From Flabesymbios commensalis (Eukaryota > Annelida > Polychaeta > Terebellida > Flabelligeridae), in assembly GCA_964017125.1 (NCBI GenBank), contig OZ024902.1:33107582-33171581 (forward strand): a stretch of 64,000 bases of DNA. The letters are read 5' to 3'. Shown here piece by piece: positions 1 through 10,647 of this stretch. Numbering within the stretch: the first letter of the stretch is position 1; each line of letters opens with the position of its first letter. The notes under the pieces were generated by a model. The model was not told the DNA's origin. It did not search any database and saw only the letters and a program-made list of their open reading frames with translations. A program made the translations under genes and the position numbers.

Positions 1-267
1 ATTCTATTGCATTTAATATTTAAAAATTCGCTTCGATCTCTACTCATCATAAATACGTCTATGATGTATGCAAGAAAAATGCATTGTCCGAGACAAATAA
101 CACATACTTTACATAGGTGCATGTAGTGTTTCAATAATAATTATCTAGCTATTGTATACATACTGGTACCCAGCTATTTACCATTGTTACTCCCTCAATT
201 TCCAGCTCAAAATGAATAAAAATGTCCTGATATTATAGGATATAGTATTATAATATCTGAAAGTAAC

Positions 268-375
268 CCTTAAAGCGCTGAATTCCTTTGTAAAAAACAT
301 CGCAACCAAATGTTTTTCTTTGCATTTTTTAATGATCATAAATGTCTTAGTCAGCTCTTTCCGATACCTTGTTTT
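268..375 (+). repeat. TTAA-B MITE fragment
   Basis: The stretch beginning taacccttaaagcgctgaat and running to 'cataaatgtcttagtcagctcttt' matches the left part of the complete TTAA-B copy at 5251-5503. The hairpin half is missing, so this is a truncated old copy. Confidence 0.6.
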
Positions 376-487
376 ACTGAATAACGTTTCATTCAAAGTA
401 TGCCATGATGTGCGTTTTTGCTCAAGCTTGAACTCTCGTCCTGCTGGAACTGTATAGAATTTAAATACTGCGGCTCCTATCATATTT

Positions 488-645
488 TAGATCAATAGAA
501 ATATCACTAAATTTGATGAAATATTTTTTGTTAGATGTTCAGTTAATCTAATAACTCAATATTGAAGATATCATTTTTTTCCTCATTTGAAGCTGGAAAT
601 TGCATTAGCAGCTCCAGCTGCAAATGACGACAAAATAGAAGCAAA
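488..645 (+). repeat. Decayed TTAA-C MITE with hairpin
   Basis: The body (atcaatagaaatatcacta, ttagatgttcagttaat) and the following hairpin (tcatttgaagctggaaatt...) match the MITE copies at 22098-22345 and 35861-36109. The right half of the hairpin has several substitutions, and neither TTAACCC end is clean. Confidence 0.55.
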
Positions 646-865
646 AAAATCAGCAGTATAATGTTTAAATCCGCCAATTTATCTTTGTTTCCTTACAGGT
701 GTTGCGTGACGAAACTGATCGATGTAGGATGGCTAAAATGGTGCCCGGTGCTTGTTACTGGTTATTCAAAAATGACGGATCTCACAAAAACTCTGTTTGG
801 CAGGTTCCACAGCTGTGAATTATCCTTCGTCTGCGATAGATCTGAACTTCTCCCGATTCAGTCGG

Positions 866-944
866 CCAGCACTGTCCCATTGTTGGCCCAGCATCAAAGA
901 TGCTGTGCCAACAATGAAACAACGATGGGCCAATGTCCCGTGTT
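866..944. repeat. PAL-1 hairpin element
   Basis: Imperfect palindrome around cagcatcaaagatgctg. The arms read as ccattgttggcccagcat and its diverged complement. The loop here is AAA closed by C-G rather than the usual GNA, and the CCCAGCAAACAC ends are eroded. Confidence 0.6.
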
Positions 945-1815
945 AACTGAGATAAACTAACTGACTGCTGCACAAAACCTGTAAACGTTGACAAACACAC
1001 GACTTACGTTCTAGTAACGTTGTTTCCCAACATGTATTTATTATTATTATTATTTTATAAAGACATATTTATTATGTATTATATTATATACGTAAAACGA
1101 ACCCGGAACGCCAGATTATGTCCATGATATCAAAAGGCTGCATCTCACACTTCATCTAGTATTAGATACATCTTTTTATTACCATGATATGTCTGAAGTC
1201 TATATGATTACTAAAGTTATTCTGCTAATTAAAGAAATAATTTTATGTACCTTAAAATTTACTACTTTCAACAGAGCATAGTGGAAATATACAACCAATT
1301 CAAATATACGCATCTTTATAACATCGCTTTCAATATTGAAACGACAGAGTTTTACTCAGAACCTGCTATCCACCTTCATACAGAAAAAATAATTCATTAT
1401 TTGTACTATCGTTAACCTTTTCATGTTATTGCGGACACACGTACAAATGCAAATTGTAAATATAACTTGCGACTACTCTGTGCTCTTACAGATTTTGTTC
1501 CTGGATGTTTTAAGGGTTTTCAATATTCTACCCCCTATTTAAATGAAAACTGTATACCGCGTATTTATTAGGCGATCTTGTCATATGACATATTGAGAAA
1601 ATCTTCAATTGATTACTGATACAGTACTGTACTTTATCCACAACGAGCAAAAATACAACACTGAATACGGTCTAGTTTTACAAAACTCAAAGTAAAATGA
1701 AGCAGGCACTTTATTATATTATCTTCTAGTTATGTGTGTGAGTATGTGTATATTATAGCTATGATCGTTACCTGTGATTTGTTAGGGTATTTTGTTCATT
1801 CTAGTCATTATTGTT
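945..1815. other. No gene seen
   Basis: AT-rich DNA with short TAT/TTA runs near 1036-1085. No ORF with recognisable protein features and no clear repeat family. Confidence 0.5.
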
Positions 1816-1882
1816 GTCGCCTTTGAATTTAAAGGGTTTACTAAGTTATGCCAAGTTAAACCCCTTCAATTCAAAGGTGACG
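1816..1882. repeat. Short inverted repeat (hairpin)
   Basis: Arms gtcgcctttgaatttaaagg and its near complement around 1858-1882 enclose about 17 bases. The arms themselves contain AAAGGGTTTA / TAAACCCCTT, which resembles two TTAA-MITE ends placed back to back. Confidence 0.6.
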
Positions 1883-2065
1883 TCTTATTGTTTTCCACAC
1901 ACATTATGTCACATATTATAATTAAAACTAATTATGTATGAGAAAGGTAGGTTTGGCAAGGCTACAGCATTGATGTGGTGCGTTATTTGTCGTTAAACAT
2001 GTGATTTGATTTGTTCAATTTGAACTTGAGCTTGTATTTATGAGGCCTGGGTTGAATAATACATG

Positions 2066-2305
2066 AGAGGGGGGGGGCGGGTGGGGGTATGAGTTATACC
2101 ACATGCAGAGTAAACCTTTTCGCGGACATACGGAACTCCAAAAATGGTGGAGGCCAGCGATTCTTTTCTCAGGGTATCTGGTAAATGTAAATCCTGTAAA
2201 TCAAACTTTCTTCTGTGATTTCCAGAACAAACGTTTTTCTGGAAACTCTGATACCCCCCCCCCCCCTCACACACACATAGAGACACACAGATACACGTAT
2301 CACAT
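2066..2305. repeat. Low-complexity G/C runs and CA microsatellite
   Basis: A poly-G tract (about 2068-2096), a poly-C tract (about 2254-2267) and a short CA/GA microsatellite (2268-2305) lie around ordinary DNA. The reading frames across them have no protein-like features. Confidence 0.7.
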
Positions 2306-2562
2306 ATGCCTATTATGCATATCACCATATATAATGATGCAGCATGCGTTGTGTCACGCAAAATAATGCCAATCTATAAATCGAGCTTCAGAAAATTATT
2401 GTCTTCAACCGTGCCTGCGCCCGCTGATCATATCAGTTACAATAGCGACCTCTTGCTCGAGTGGACACGTAAGCTGAGATAGTGTGTCTCAAAGAAAAAC
2501 TACAACTACATTGAGATAAGGAAAGGCCAAGTTATACCTTATATGAGTTGTTTGATTCTATT

Positions 2563-2622
2563 TTCTTTCATTTTAAGCCGGAATTGCTAGCGCAATTTCC
2601 AGTGTAAACGACGAAACAAAAT
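2563..2622. repeat. Decayed hairpin of the gaagctggaaattgc type
   Basis: The sequence from ttcattttaagccggaattg to gtgtaaacgacgaa is a worn copy of the hairpin found intact at 22260-22310. Only the core stem GGAATTGCTAGCGCAATTTCC pairs well. Confidence 0.45.
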
Positions 2623-3009
2623 AATTCTCAAAAATAAATTATTAGCTTACATTGTAACTGATGAACTGACACAAATCTTAATTTTATTTGGTTCGATAGA
2701 CGTATATATACGGGCCTAACAAGACAGAGGTTAAGACAAGTATGGCTATGTTAGGCACATCGAGTTTATTATTATACACTATATTATATTCATAGTTAAT
2801 TTTAAGTGGAGTGCTTATGTATTTTAGGAAATAATAATGTATGACATTGGACGACGTCGTTCTCAAACCATTTTGAATCCTTTGAAGCTAATCGTCTAGA
2901 GCCTTTTTCAACATTTTTATTTCCTCCCGAAACATTTTTTTTAATAAATGAGCATGACATTTGCAAGATTTACATATTTGTATTCAAATTGCATAGATAT
3001 ATGAAAAAT

Positions 3010-3066
3010 GTTTGCCCACTTGAAGTTGGGGATCGCGGTAGCAAGACTCAACTTCAAGTGGGCAAT
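3010..3066. repeat. TTAA-D type hairpin, isolated copy
   Basis: Arms gcccacttgaagttggg and ctcaacttcaagtgggc pair almost perfectly. The tip reads CGC-GGTA-GC, a C-GNNA-G tetraloop. The TTAACCC ends are not adjacent; a ttaagggttaa lies at 3092. Confidence 0.65.
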
Positions 3067-3106
3067 AAATTAAATTATATATTGTAGGGCTTTAAGGGTT
3101 AACATG

Positions 3107-3353
3107 TTTAACCCTTTGAACCCTCACGATGTATCAAAGCATCGATTTGCATCTCTGAAGAATGACTTTATTTCATAAAACGCAGGGGTTTTAGAAAGAA
3201 AATCATCGTGGAATTGTTTTATTACAACTTTTCTTTTCAAGTGCCACCCACTTCAAGTCATCTTCATCCACTACAAGTCGAGAATTGCGACAGCAATTTG
3301 CGGCTTGTAGTGGATGAAGATGGCAGTGGTAAATTCAGGCTTGAAAAGGTTAT
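3107..3353 (+). mobile_element. TTAA-E MITE (copy 1)
   Basis: Starts TTTAACCCTTTGAACCCTCACG and ends gcttgaaaaggttat. It has an off-centre hairpin at about 3252-3326 (arms catcttcatccactacaag / cttgtagtggatgaagatg, tip AATTGC-GACA-GCAATT). Collinear with the copy at 23839-24090. TTAA target use and CCCTTT ends fit a piggyBac-type non-autonomous element; this class assignment is inference. Confidence 0.75.
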
Positions 3354-3771
3354 AGTGTATTTGCTTTATTATGTACCGACGGGTTTCAAAAAACCTTCAA
3401 ATTGATTGCTTGTTGTGAACAGGAATCTCATTTTTTATGCATGAAAGTAGATAATTTGAATAAACATTAAGCTGACCAAGATATTTTTTAAGACAACGAT
3501 ACTTTAGACACAAAATATATCATCCTCGATCAATTACCGGACAAGCTTATTTCGAATTGACCTAATTATAATTATACATTAACAATTTCACGTCAGATTC
3601 TGGCGTCTAAAGACCTTCGCCGCACTGAAAGAATTAAAAATTTAGACCCATAGCAATAGTAACCCGAATTTCAACTTGTATCATGATTTTCGATCCTCTA
3701 GCTTGTTTTCATTGGGCATCATTATTGTAAACAAACTTAACCACTGACCTGCCGCATTGTTTGTTAATATT

Positions 3772-3832
3772 TTTCTTCATTTGAAGTTGGAATTGGTAAC
3801 GCAATTTTCAGTTTCAAGTGATGACAAGTATT
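3772..3832. repeat. Hairpin of the gaagctggaaattgc type
   Basis: From ttcatttgaagttggaattg to agtttcaagtgatgacaa, a worn copy of the hairpin in the TTAA-A and TTAA-C MITEs. The tip is AATTGGTAACGCAATT. Confidence 0.5.
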
Positions 3833-3980
3833 TCTATTCATGCAAAATAGACACATCCCAAATTTAATTATTTTCTTTACTAAGTATCTACCACAAATAT
3901 TGTTTCAATTTTATTGTCATTTGTTTTGTAGTGAAGATTGTTTAAATGTATGTATATATACGATTCCTGCAGCACACGAC

Positions 3981-4225
3981 TTAACCCTTTGAACGCCGGT
4001 CCCGCATATATTCGGGTTTTCATTTTTTATTAGCACATTAAGTACCACCTTTTAAACATGCTAAAGATAAAATGTGACATCAATCAGCAATATTTGAAAA
4101 CAGTTGACCTCCATTTTGTCAAATCTGAATAATTTTCACTCACATGAAGTTGTGGATCGCGACAGCGAGACACAACTTCAAGTGAGTGAAAATTCAGATT
4201 AATTAATTTGGCGGTTAAAGGGTTA
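3981..4225 (+). mobile_element. TTAA-D MITE (copy 1)
   Basis: Ends TTAACCCTTTGAACGCCGG and ggcggttaaagggtta form terminal inverted repeats. An off-centre hairpin at about 4132-4191 has arms ttttcactcacatgaagttg and caacttcaagtgagtgaaaa and a TCGC-GACA-GCGA tip. A second full copy lies in the opposite orientation at 53306-53552. Confidence 0.8.
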
Positions 4226-4229
4226 GCTT

Positions 4230-5250
4230 GTAAAATAATTAAAATGCAAGTTAGCGTGGTCCTACAAATTAGTATCCATAGTGCTAAATTTAGTTGCTGA
4301 TCAAATTGGAATTTAAAGGTCTGACAATAATTGTCAGGCCAGTACAAATTATTTGTACTGGCGATGAATTGACCTCTTATGCTTTCTTAAACTAGTTAAA
4401 CTTTCTCGATGATACCAAGTAAATAAAATAGCATAATAAATTGTGGTGTGAAACGCTACAAAGATAAACCCTTCGATCTCCAAACACGATTAGCATCGTT
4501 TTTCATTATTTATAAAAGCATGTGAAATAATTGTTACCAGTGGTGAAATTTGTATTAATATATTATTTTTAATCGTTGAAATCAATAATATTTAAAAATT
4601 ATGTGTATTATTCATAAAACTTTTACCCACTACAAGCTCACGTAGGTGGCAATTACATGTTGTTGATTTTGCAATGTACCGGCTGAGTTTCAGTATTTAT
4701 TAAATATATGTTATTTCTGATGTTATATACATGTATGTAAGAGCTGAAGCAAATAGAAATGTATTAAAAAATACCTGTGTAATAGTTATAATTATTTATA
4801 GGTTTGCTCTGGTGGATGTACTAAGGAAATCTCAAAATCAGAGACCCAATGGGACGGACATAATTGATAACTGTTTAAAACTAAATGGGCTGAGTTTCCA
4901 AATATGACAGACTTAGAAATGTCATGTTTTCTGATGATTCGCTAGGCGGCGCAACCTAGTCAACACTGAACGGCGCCCGATGTACACCAGCCTCCTTCTC
5001 AGGTGGCCCTGCTACAGAGCTATGAGAATCAGTTCTAGACTTGTATAAAGGCTATGTGGGAAAGCCGGGCGGCCCACCTGACAGCGCCAATCCTTACGAC
5101 GCTATGTACAGCGGCCAGTATAATAACACAGAAATATTCTAAAATACGATATAGTGAATGATTACATTTTTATTGCAAAAAAAAGAAATTATATCTGGTA
5201 ACAAAACGAACAGTACAATGAATAATAAATATATCAATTTGTAATCTCGG
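4230..5250. other. No gene seen
   Basis: AT-rich intergenic DNA. The span 4920-5110 is GC-richer (gcggcgcaacctagtcaaca...) but has no ORF with recognisable features. Confidence 0.45.
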
Positions 5251-5503
5251 TAACCCTTAGCCCTTAAAGCGCTGAATTCTTTTTGTATCAACCTTGGAGA
5301 CCAAAGGGTTTTATTCAATTTAAATGTCATAAATGTCTTAGTTAGCTCTTTCTGATTCATTTGAATACCTATGTTATGGGTCTACGGTCATTAGAAATAT
5401 GTTTACTCTTACAGTGCGGGAATCGACTTTAGTCGTCAGAATCTGACGTCTACAGACGTCAGATTCTGACGACTAAAGTCGATCCCCGCGCTGTAAGGGT
5501 TAA
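5251..5503 (+). mobile_element. TTAA-B MITE, complete copy
   Basis: Ends taacccttag and taagggtta. A long hairpin at about 5413-5494 has arms running from gtgcgggaatcgactttag to the complement ending gatccccgcgc, with tip GACGTC-TACA-GACGTC. This is the reference for the fragments at 268, 24091, 36810 and 49420 and for the pieces on both sides of the two DR5 foldback elements. Confidence 0.8.
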
Positions 5504-5527
5504 AGCGCTACAGTATAAAATATAATT

Positions 5528-5585
5528 TTTACCTCCTTGAAGTTGTGTCCCGCTTAAACGACCCGCAACTGCAAGATGGTGAAAT
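5528..5585. repeat. Decayed TTAA-D type hairpin
   Basis: tacctccttgaagttgtgtcc and acccgcaactgcaagatggtg are worn arms of the hairpin seen at 53340-53400. The tip cttaaacg no longer fits the usual loop. Confidence 0.45.
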
Positions 5586-5599
5586 TTATTCATATTTGT

Positions 5600-6356
5600 A
5601 TAATTTGAATAGAAAATATGCCAACTTAACAATTTCAATTCTCAATCCACCTCCAAATGTTCTTATGTGTATATTAAATAAAAAGGCTTAAACGCTATTA
5701 AAACTTTAAAGGAACAAATACCTAAATATTTTACTTATATTTGGTCAAATTACTTTATGGCTACAAGGTCAAATATGAATTTCCAACAAATGAAGCAAAG
5801 AACAAGTGCAATACCTCATTGTCATGTAATTTTAACTAGACAATCCATTCCTGAAATTATCATTTTTTAACAAATAAAGCAAAGAACGTGTGTACCACTT
5901 CTTTTTTTATGGGATTTTTACTGACAAATTCAAACTAGAAGGGACACAGTTTCTTGTAAACAAAAAACTCCAGCAGCATGACAATAAAGGTTGATAGCTA
6001 ATCTTTTGGCTTTTGTAATTAAATGGCTCCTGTGGACAGTAGAGACTATGTAGGCCTATTAAAGGTGTAGTCAACTGTCAAAATTCGCTGGACAAGGGTC
6101 CCCCAGAAGGCAATAGTGCCCGTGGGTAAGCCAAGGCCCTATTCCATTATAATACTAAATATGCGTTTCATACCCAAAGCCTCATTAAGAGCAAGTTCTC
6201 AAATCACAGCAAGTTCATATATACTTGAGCGACATCTATGAGGTAATAATTCAAAGCCCTTGTCTTTTGCCCCTACTTGGTCGCTTACTTGCAAACAAAC
6301 TGACTGTATTACTGCGGGGATTTGGAAACTGCTTGACCCCCAAGTTTGTATTGTCA
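5600..6356. other. No gene seen
   Basis: AT-rich DNA without a repeat family or ORF that I can support. Confidence 0.45.
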
Positions 6357-6464
6357 CCCAGTAAACACAAAACATTTGTATGCTTTTATGCAATGTTGGA
6401 CCAACGTCGAAGACGTTGGGCCGACATTGCATAAATGTCATACAAATGTCTTGCGTTTGCTGGG
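6357..6464. mobile_element. PAL-1 hairpin element, near-complete
   Basis: Begins cccagtaaacacaaaac and ends gtcttgcgtttgctggg. Almost the whole 108 bases fold into one hairpin with core caacgtcgaagacgttg. The tip is C-GAA-G (loop 6409-6411). This is one of the best-preserved copies. Confidence 0.85.
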
Positions 6465-6484
6465 CAGGAGGACTTTCTCTCAAA

Positions 6485-6580
6485 CATTGTACATTTATCT
6501 AATGTTGGTTCAATGTTGGGCCAGTGTCGCAGACGTTGGCCTAACATTAAAACAGCATTGGATCAATGTCTCGTTTAAGT
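6485..6580. repeat. PAL-1 hairpin element
   Basis: Second copy just downstream: aatgttggttcaatgttggg ... cctaacattaaaacagcatt. The core is gtgtcgcagacgttgg, so the tip is C-GCA-G. Confidence 0.7.
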
Positions 6581-6753
6581 AGTATCTTGTAATCAGTTCA
6601 GTCGCTATATTAATGCCGTCAATCTGTACTCAATAGGCTACTGTTGGCCTACACTTGACCGTCCCAGGCATGCGCGTTTTGAAGCTGAATGATTCTTTAA
6701 GCGGAATTTATTATTCCGTTTTGGTGTGAAACACAATGTGGCTTGTCAACACT

Positions 6754-7145
6754 CCCAGCAGACACGTGACGTTGACGGTGGACCAGCATCAAACCAGTAC
6801 TGGTTCAACGCTTCGTGTTTTCTGGGTTGCGTGCTGGTATGCTAGTGGTTACTGCTGGCGACAAGTACAAGCCAACAACGACACATTGTCTGTTAGTTGT
6901 TGGGCCAGCATCGCCGGTGCTGGGCAACTCATCCAGCCCTAGTCAGTACTTCGTGCTGGCGGTACCGAACACTATGCTTTGAAATAAAGCTGGGTTGATG
7001 TTGGCCCACCGTCTGTGACGCTTGTCCACATTGAGTGTGACACCAAACACGACCCGGTAACTCAATACTGAGCTAATGTTGGGTCAACGTCGTAGACAGT
7101 AGGCCAAAATTAGCCCAGCATTTGGTCAACGTATTGTGTTTGACC
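6754..7145. repeat. PAL-1 cluster (three diverged copies)
   Basis: A copy with both ends (cccagcagacacgtgacg at 6754, gtgttttctggg to 6826) is followed by two worn copies, one around 6900-6920 (gggccagcatcgccggtgctggg) and one around 7000-7140. The last has core caacgtcgtagacagtagg, tip C-GTA-G. The unit around 7010 reads accgtctgtgacg in the other orientation. Confidence 0.6.
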
Positions 7146-7285
7146 GCCTGCATGATAGAAAGCGCTGGACAGACAGGCAGAAATGAATGGGACACACAGA
7201 CGAAGAGAACGTGACATACATAGAGGTAAACCAACATGTCCCCACTTCAGTGAGAGGGGAGACATAATAATGACATTATTTTGGT

Positions 7286-7332
7286 GATTCAAGGTCATCT
7301 TCAAGGTCAATTCCGCTTCAAGATCATTACCC
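7286..7332 (+). repeat. AAGGTCA repeat fragment
   Basis: tcaaggtcatcttcaaggtca resembles the internal repeat of the DR5 foldback elements at 50.1-52.2 kb, but here the two AGGTCA half-sites are 6 bases apart. Probably a remnant of that family. Confidence 0.4.
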
Positions 7333-7550
7333 CGATGTCAAAAATGTGAAAATATGATTTTTAACAAGCATTAATAGCAAAAGAAATGTAGTAGGGGAGG
7401 GTGGGTCCAAAAGTTACAAAAAATAGAAACGAGTTTATAATATATATTTCATGTGTTTAATCAGAACCAATTTGGCAATGACAACGCATAGGCACATATC
7501 TTATCTAATGTCTAGTAAATTCCTTTGAAACCAACATTAAACAAAACTTC

Positions 7551-7781
7551 TCAACCTTTTCACTACCATACATGACGGAAATTTCCGTCGTCATTCGTCA
7601 ATGACCGTAACCATAAAATGACACAAATTTTCGTCAAATATATACTACATTTATGTATTTTTCGTCATTTGAAGCTGGGAATTGCGTTAGCAATTCCAGC
7701 TTCAAATGACGAAAAATAGAACTCCTACACCAGTATATCTGGATCCTGGCATGCACTCCGGCCTGGATGTCAAAGGGTTAA
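7551..7781 (-). mobile_element. TTAA-A MITE (copy 1)
   Basis: Inverse orientation to the copy at 19620-19850, and collinear with it over the full length. It holds the palindrome gacggaaatttccgtc and an off-centre hairpin at about 7663-7717 with tip AATTGC-GTTA-GCAATT. The right end is caaagggttaa; the left end is worn (tcaacctttt). Confidence 0.8.
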
Positions 7782-7829
7782 AAAACACTGTTTGTCCTTG
7801 TTGGTCATCTCCATTTATCAAGTTTACAG

Positions 7830-8045
7830 TTATGATTACATGTCATTTTTTTTATCGATTACGATTATGATCACGATTATTCGTCATTAAAATTATCGAT
7901 TATAATTATGCTTATGATTACATGTGATCAAAAATTATCGATTACGATTTTGATTGCACTCTATTTTTTCGATTACGATTATGATTACGAAAACATTAAT
8001 CATATTTCGTGATTACAGTCACGATTTCGGGTGATAAAAATTATC
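7830..8045. repeat. GATTAC-type degenerate repeat
   Basis: Runs of cgattacgattatgatta with interspersed attcgtcatta. The same composite recurs at 16012-16130 and 17878-17992, so this is a dispersed repeat carrying a hexamer microsatellite. Confidence 0.65.
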
Positions 8046-8385
8046 TTAAAAATTCTTATTAATAATAATGAAATATTATAACAACCTATAAATAACAACA
8101 ACTGCAATTAAAATTTACTTAGTTTTATTTATTCATATTGTGTTCAAGAATGTCAGTTCAACTTTATCGGATCTGAGCAAAATTAGGTTTGTATACATAT
8201 ATACATATATAGGCCCTACATATTGTACATTCACATTGTCTTAGGCACATAGCAGATTAGACAAATAGCAGCTGCTGCAATTAGCAGTCGCGCGTGATTG
8301 CTGTCCAAACAGTTGATCATCGCGAGGAGCATCCCTCTTATATAATATCTATATGGCCTACCATCTTGAAAAAACGAGATGCTGA

Positions 8386-8456
8386 TTTAATATTGTTGAT
8401 CCAATATTGGTCCACTGTCGCTGGCCCAACATTAGGGGCCAATATTGGATCAACAA
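8386..8456. repeat. PAL-1-like palindrome
   Basis: Outer arms gttgatccaatattgg and ccaatattggatcaac pair perfectly. The centre (ccactgtcgctggcccaac) is worn and no longer shows a GNA tip. Confidence 0.6.
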
Positions 8457-8459
8457 GCT

Positions 8460-10360
8460 GTGTTGTCATACTTGTTTCCTAGGACATGCAACACGATATG
8501 TACTGTTTTTAAGGCGATTTAAACATGCCATTATCCCCCCCCCCCCCATGTTAGCATATATATCTTCCAATATAAATTGTGCTAATATATTGATATTCCA
8601 CTGCTAAGCATCAGGTGAAGGTTATCACAAAATATACATATAGGCCTATTTGAAGCCCAATTGTAGCTGTAGCCTTAACTTTAATCTTTAAAATAAAACA
8701 AAAATAACCAGAAATATATATTATTATTGTCCCGGACAGTTTTAATAGGCTGTGAAAGACAAAACAATAGAGTATTCACTTAAATATAATAACAATGTTG
8801 AAGTCTCTCGTAAAGGGTTAATCCAAGTGACCACACGATGATGTTAATTGCAATTAACTGTTTACACTCTGGAGATGTCTGCCTACAGCAATCTTACAAC
8901 TTATTATTTTATTCTATATTTTTAATTCACTAATATGGTTGAGGAGCCTCGCAGAGATCGTCTCAACCTGTTTCCGTCAACCAAAGTTAATAACCAGAGA
9001 TAATAATGACTTATACCATTTTTTACATTTTATCTGGATGCTGGGATGCAATGGGTGCTAGGTTTATAAACGCGGCTATTGTTATGCCCCATTAGCACTG
9101 ATTAGTCATCAATTGTCTACCTATCGTCAACTATAGGTGCGAAGGCGTGGGGACGAAAAATGTAGGAGGTCTGGCGACCCACACTAAAAACAATTTAGTC
9201 GCGAGGGCCACCTTTAAGCTGAAGGGTTCCATGCAAGAACCTGTTAACTCATGTTTTTGTGAAACTGATAAAAACGTGTTTAGAGTTTTTACCTTAAAAA
9301 TGTCCACAAAACATTGATTTTGGCTTAAAATGGCACATTTTTGATGTGGATGTGTAGAAATAACACCACTGTGTTAAGTAGATTGTGAAATAATCGCAAA
9401 TATATTTGCATATGCAAATTAGCAGACATAACATGTTTTTGCATTTGGAATTTTCAAGCAAGAAGATCTCAACTTGAGATAACATCTTACTGCATCACAT
9501 ATTCTGTAATGTTGACTGTATACTTCATACATGCATAAATATGCTAACTCTTCATACACATTTTAATAAATTGGTGGATTGATGTTTTTAGTTGAAATAG
9601 CTTGGTATGTCGACATAGCCTATGTACAGATACTGTTTTTGTAGGTAAAAACAGGTTAAAAGATAAGTCATGTTACCTATCGGACAATGGATCATATTAA
9701 CTATAGATGTTTAAATACTATTTGGCATGCATGTTCACAGGGTCTGAAAAATTGATTCGTATTTTCCGGGGTGCTTTGTATAGTCATATACAGAGGTTCC
9801 ATCTTGGACAAGAATTATTAAACAAGTTATTTTCTAAAGACCTTGTGTGAGATGTTAGCAATGTTACCTAAAACATAATTTTGATTTTTCATTGTGTGCA
9901 CAATTATATAAATCAAAGTATCGTATCCAAATCTGCCCGTATATTAGTACTATCCGTAATTAATATATGCATTTCTGGTACTATTCATTATTCCCTTATC
10001 ATGTTATATTTCGTCTAAATAAGTGATACGCAGATAAAGCCAATAATGGACAATCGTCTTGTATCTAAAATTTTCGTTGACGGTCTGCGTGTTCATGTAT
10101 CTGAATGAACATTAGACTACATGCATTGGTGCAGTAGAATCCCCATGGGACAGCTAATAAAAAGAAGAGATAAATTAATGGGAACATTTTTGTATTAGGT
10201 GAAACATGAAAATACATCTGCTTGAACCTTCAACTTGCTTGGAAAATAACTATCATTATTGTAGATTTCGGATAACATACGTATATGGACATGGTCACTG
10301 AGTAACTCCTAGAGCATCAGTGTTAATGGGACATGATCACCACCTACTTTTATAGTCAGC
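8460..10360. other. No gene seen
   Basis: Intergenic AT-rich DNA with a poly-C tract near 8537-8547. No ORF shows recognisable domain features, and I see no clear repeat family. Confidence 0.45.
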
Positions 10361-10634
10361 CAGCAAACACAAAACATTTGTATAGCATTTATACAACGTC
10401 TTCGACCTAATCTGACCTAATATTAAAAATCAGATTAATTTTCAGTCACTTGTAGCCGTCAATCGCGCTATCGAGAAACAGCTCCAAGTGACTGAAAATT
10501 TAAAAGGAACAGCACAGAACTCTATACTAGGGGTGTGCACAAAACCTTTGTATAACGTTTATACAATGTTGGAACAACGTCGAAGACGTTGGACCGACGT
10601 TGTATAACTGCTATGCAAATGTTTGGTGCTTACT
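10360..10634. repeat. PAL-1 pair with a TTAA-D type hairpin between
   Basis: A left PAL-1 half (ccagcaaacacaaaacattt ... caacgtcttcgac) breaks off at about 10413. A worn TTAA-D hairpin follows at 10425-10502 (tip TCGC-GCTA-TCGA). A nearly complete PAL-1 lies at 10534-10634 with core caacgtcgaagacgttgg (C-GAA-G). This block sits immediately downstream of the stop codon of glycosyltransferase gene 1. Confidence 0.65.
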
Positions 10635-10647
10635 GAATGAGGGGTTG

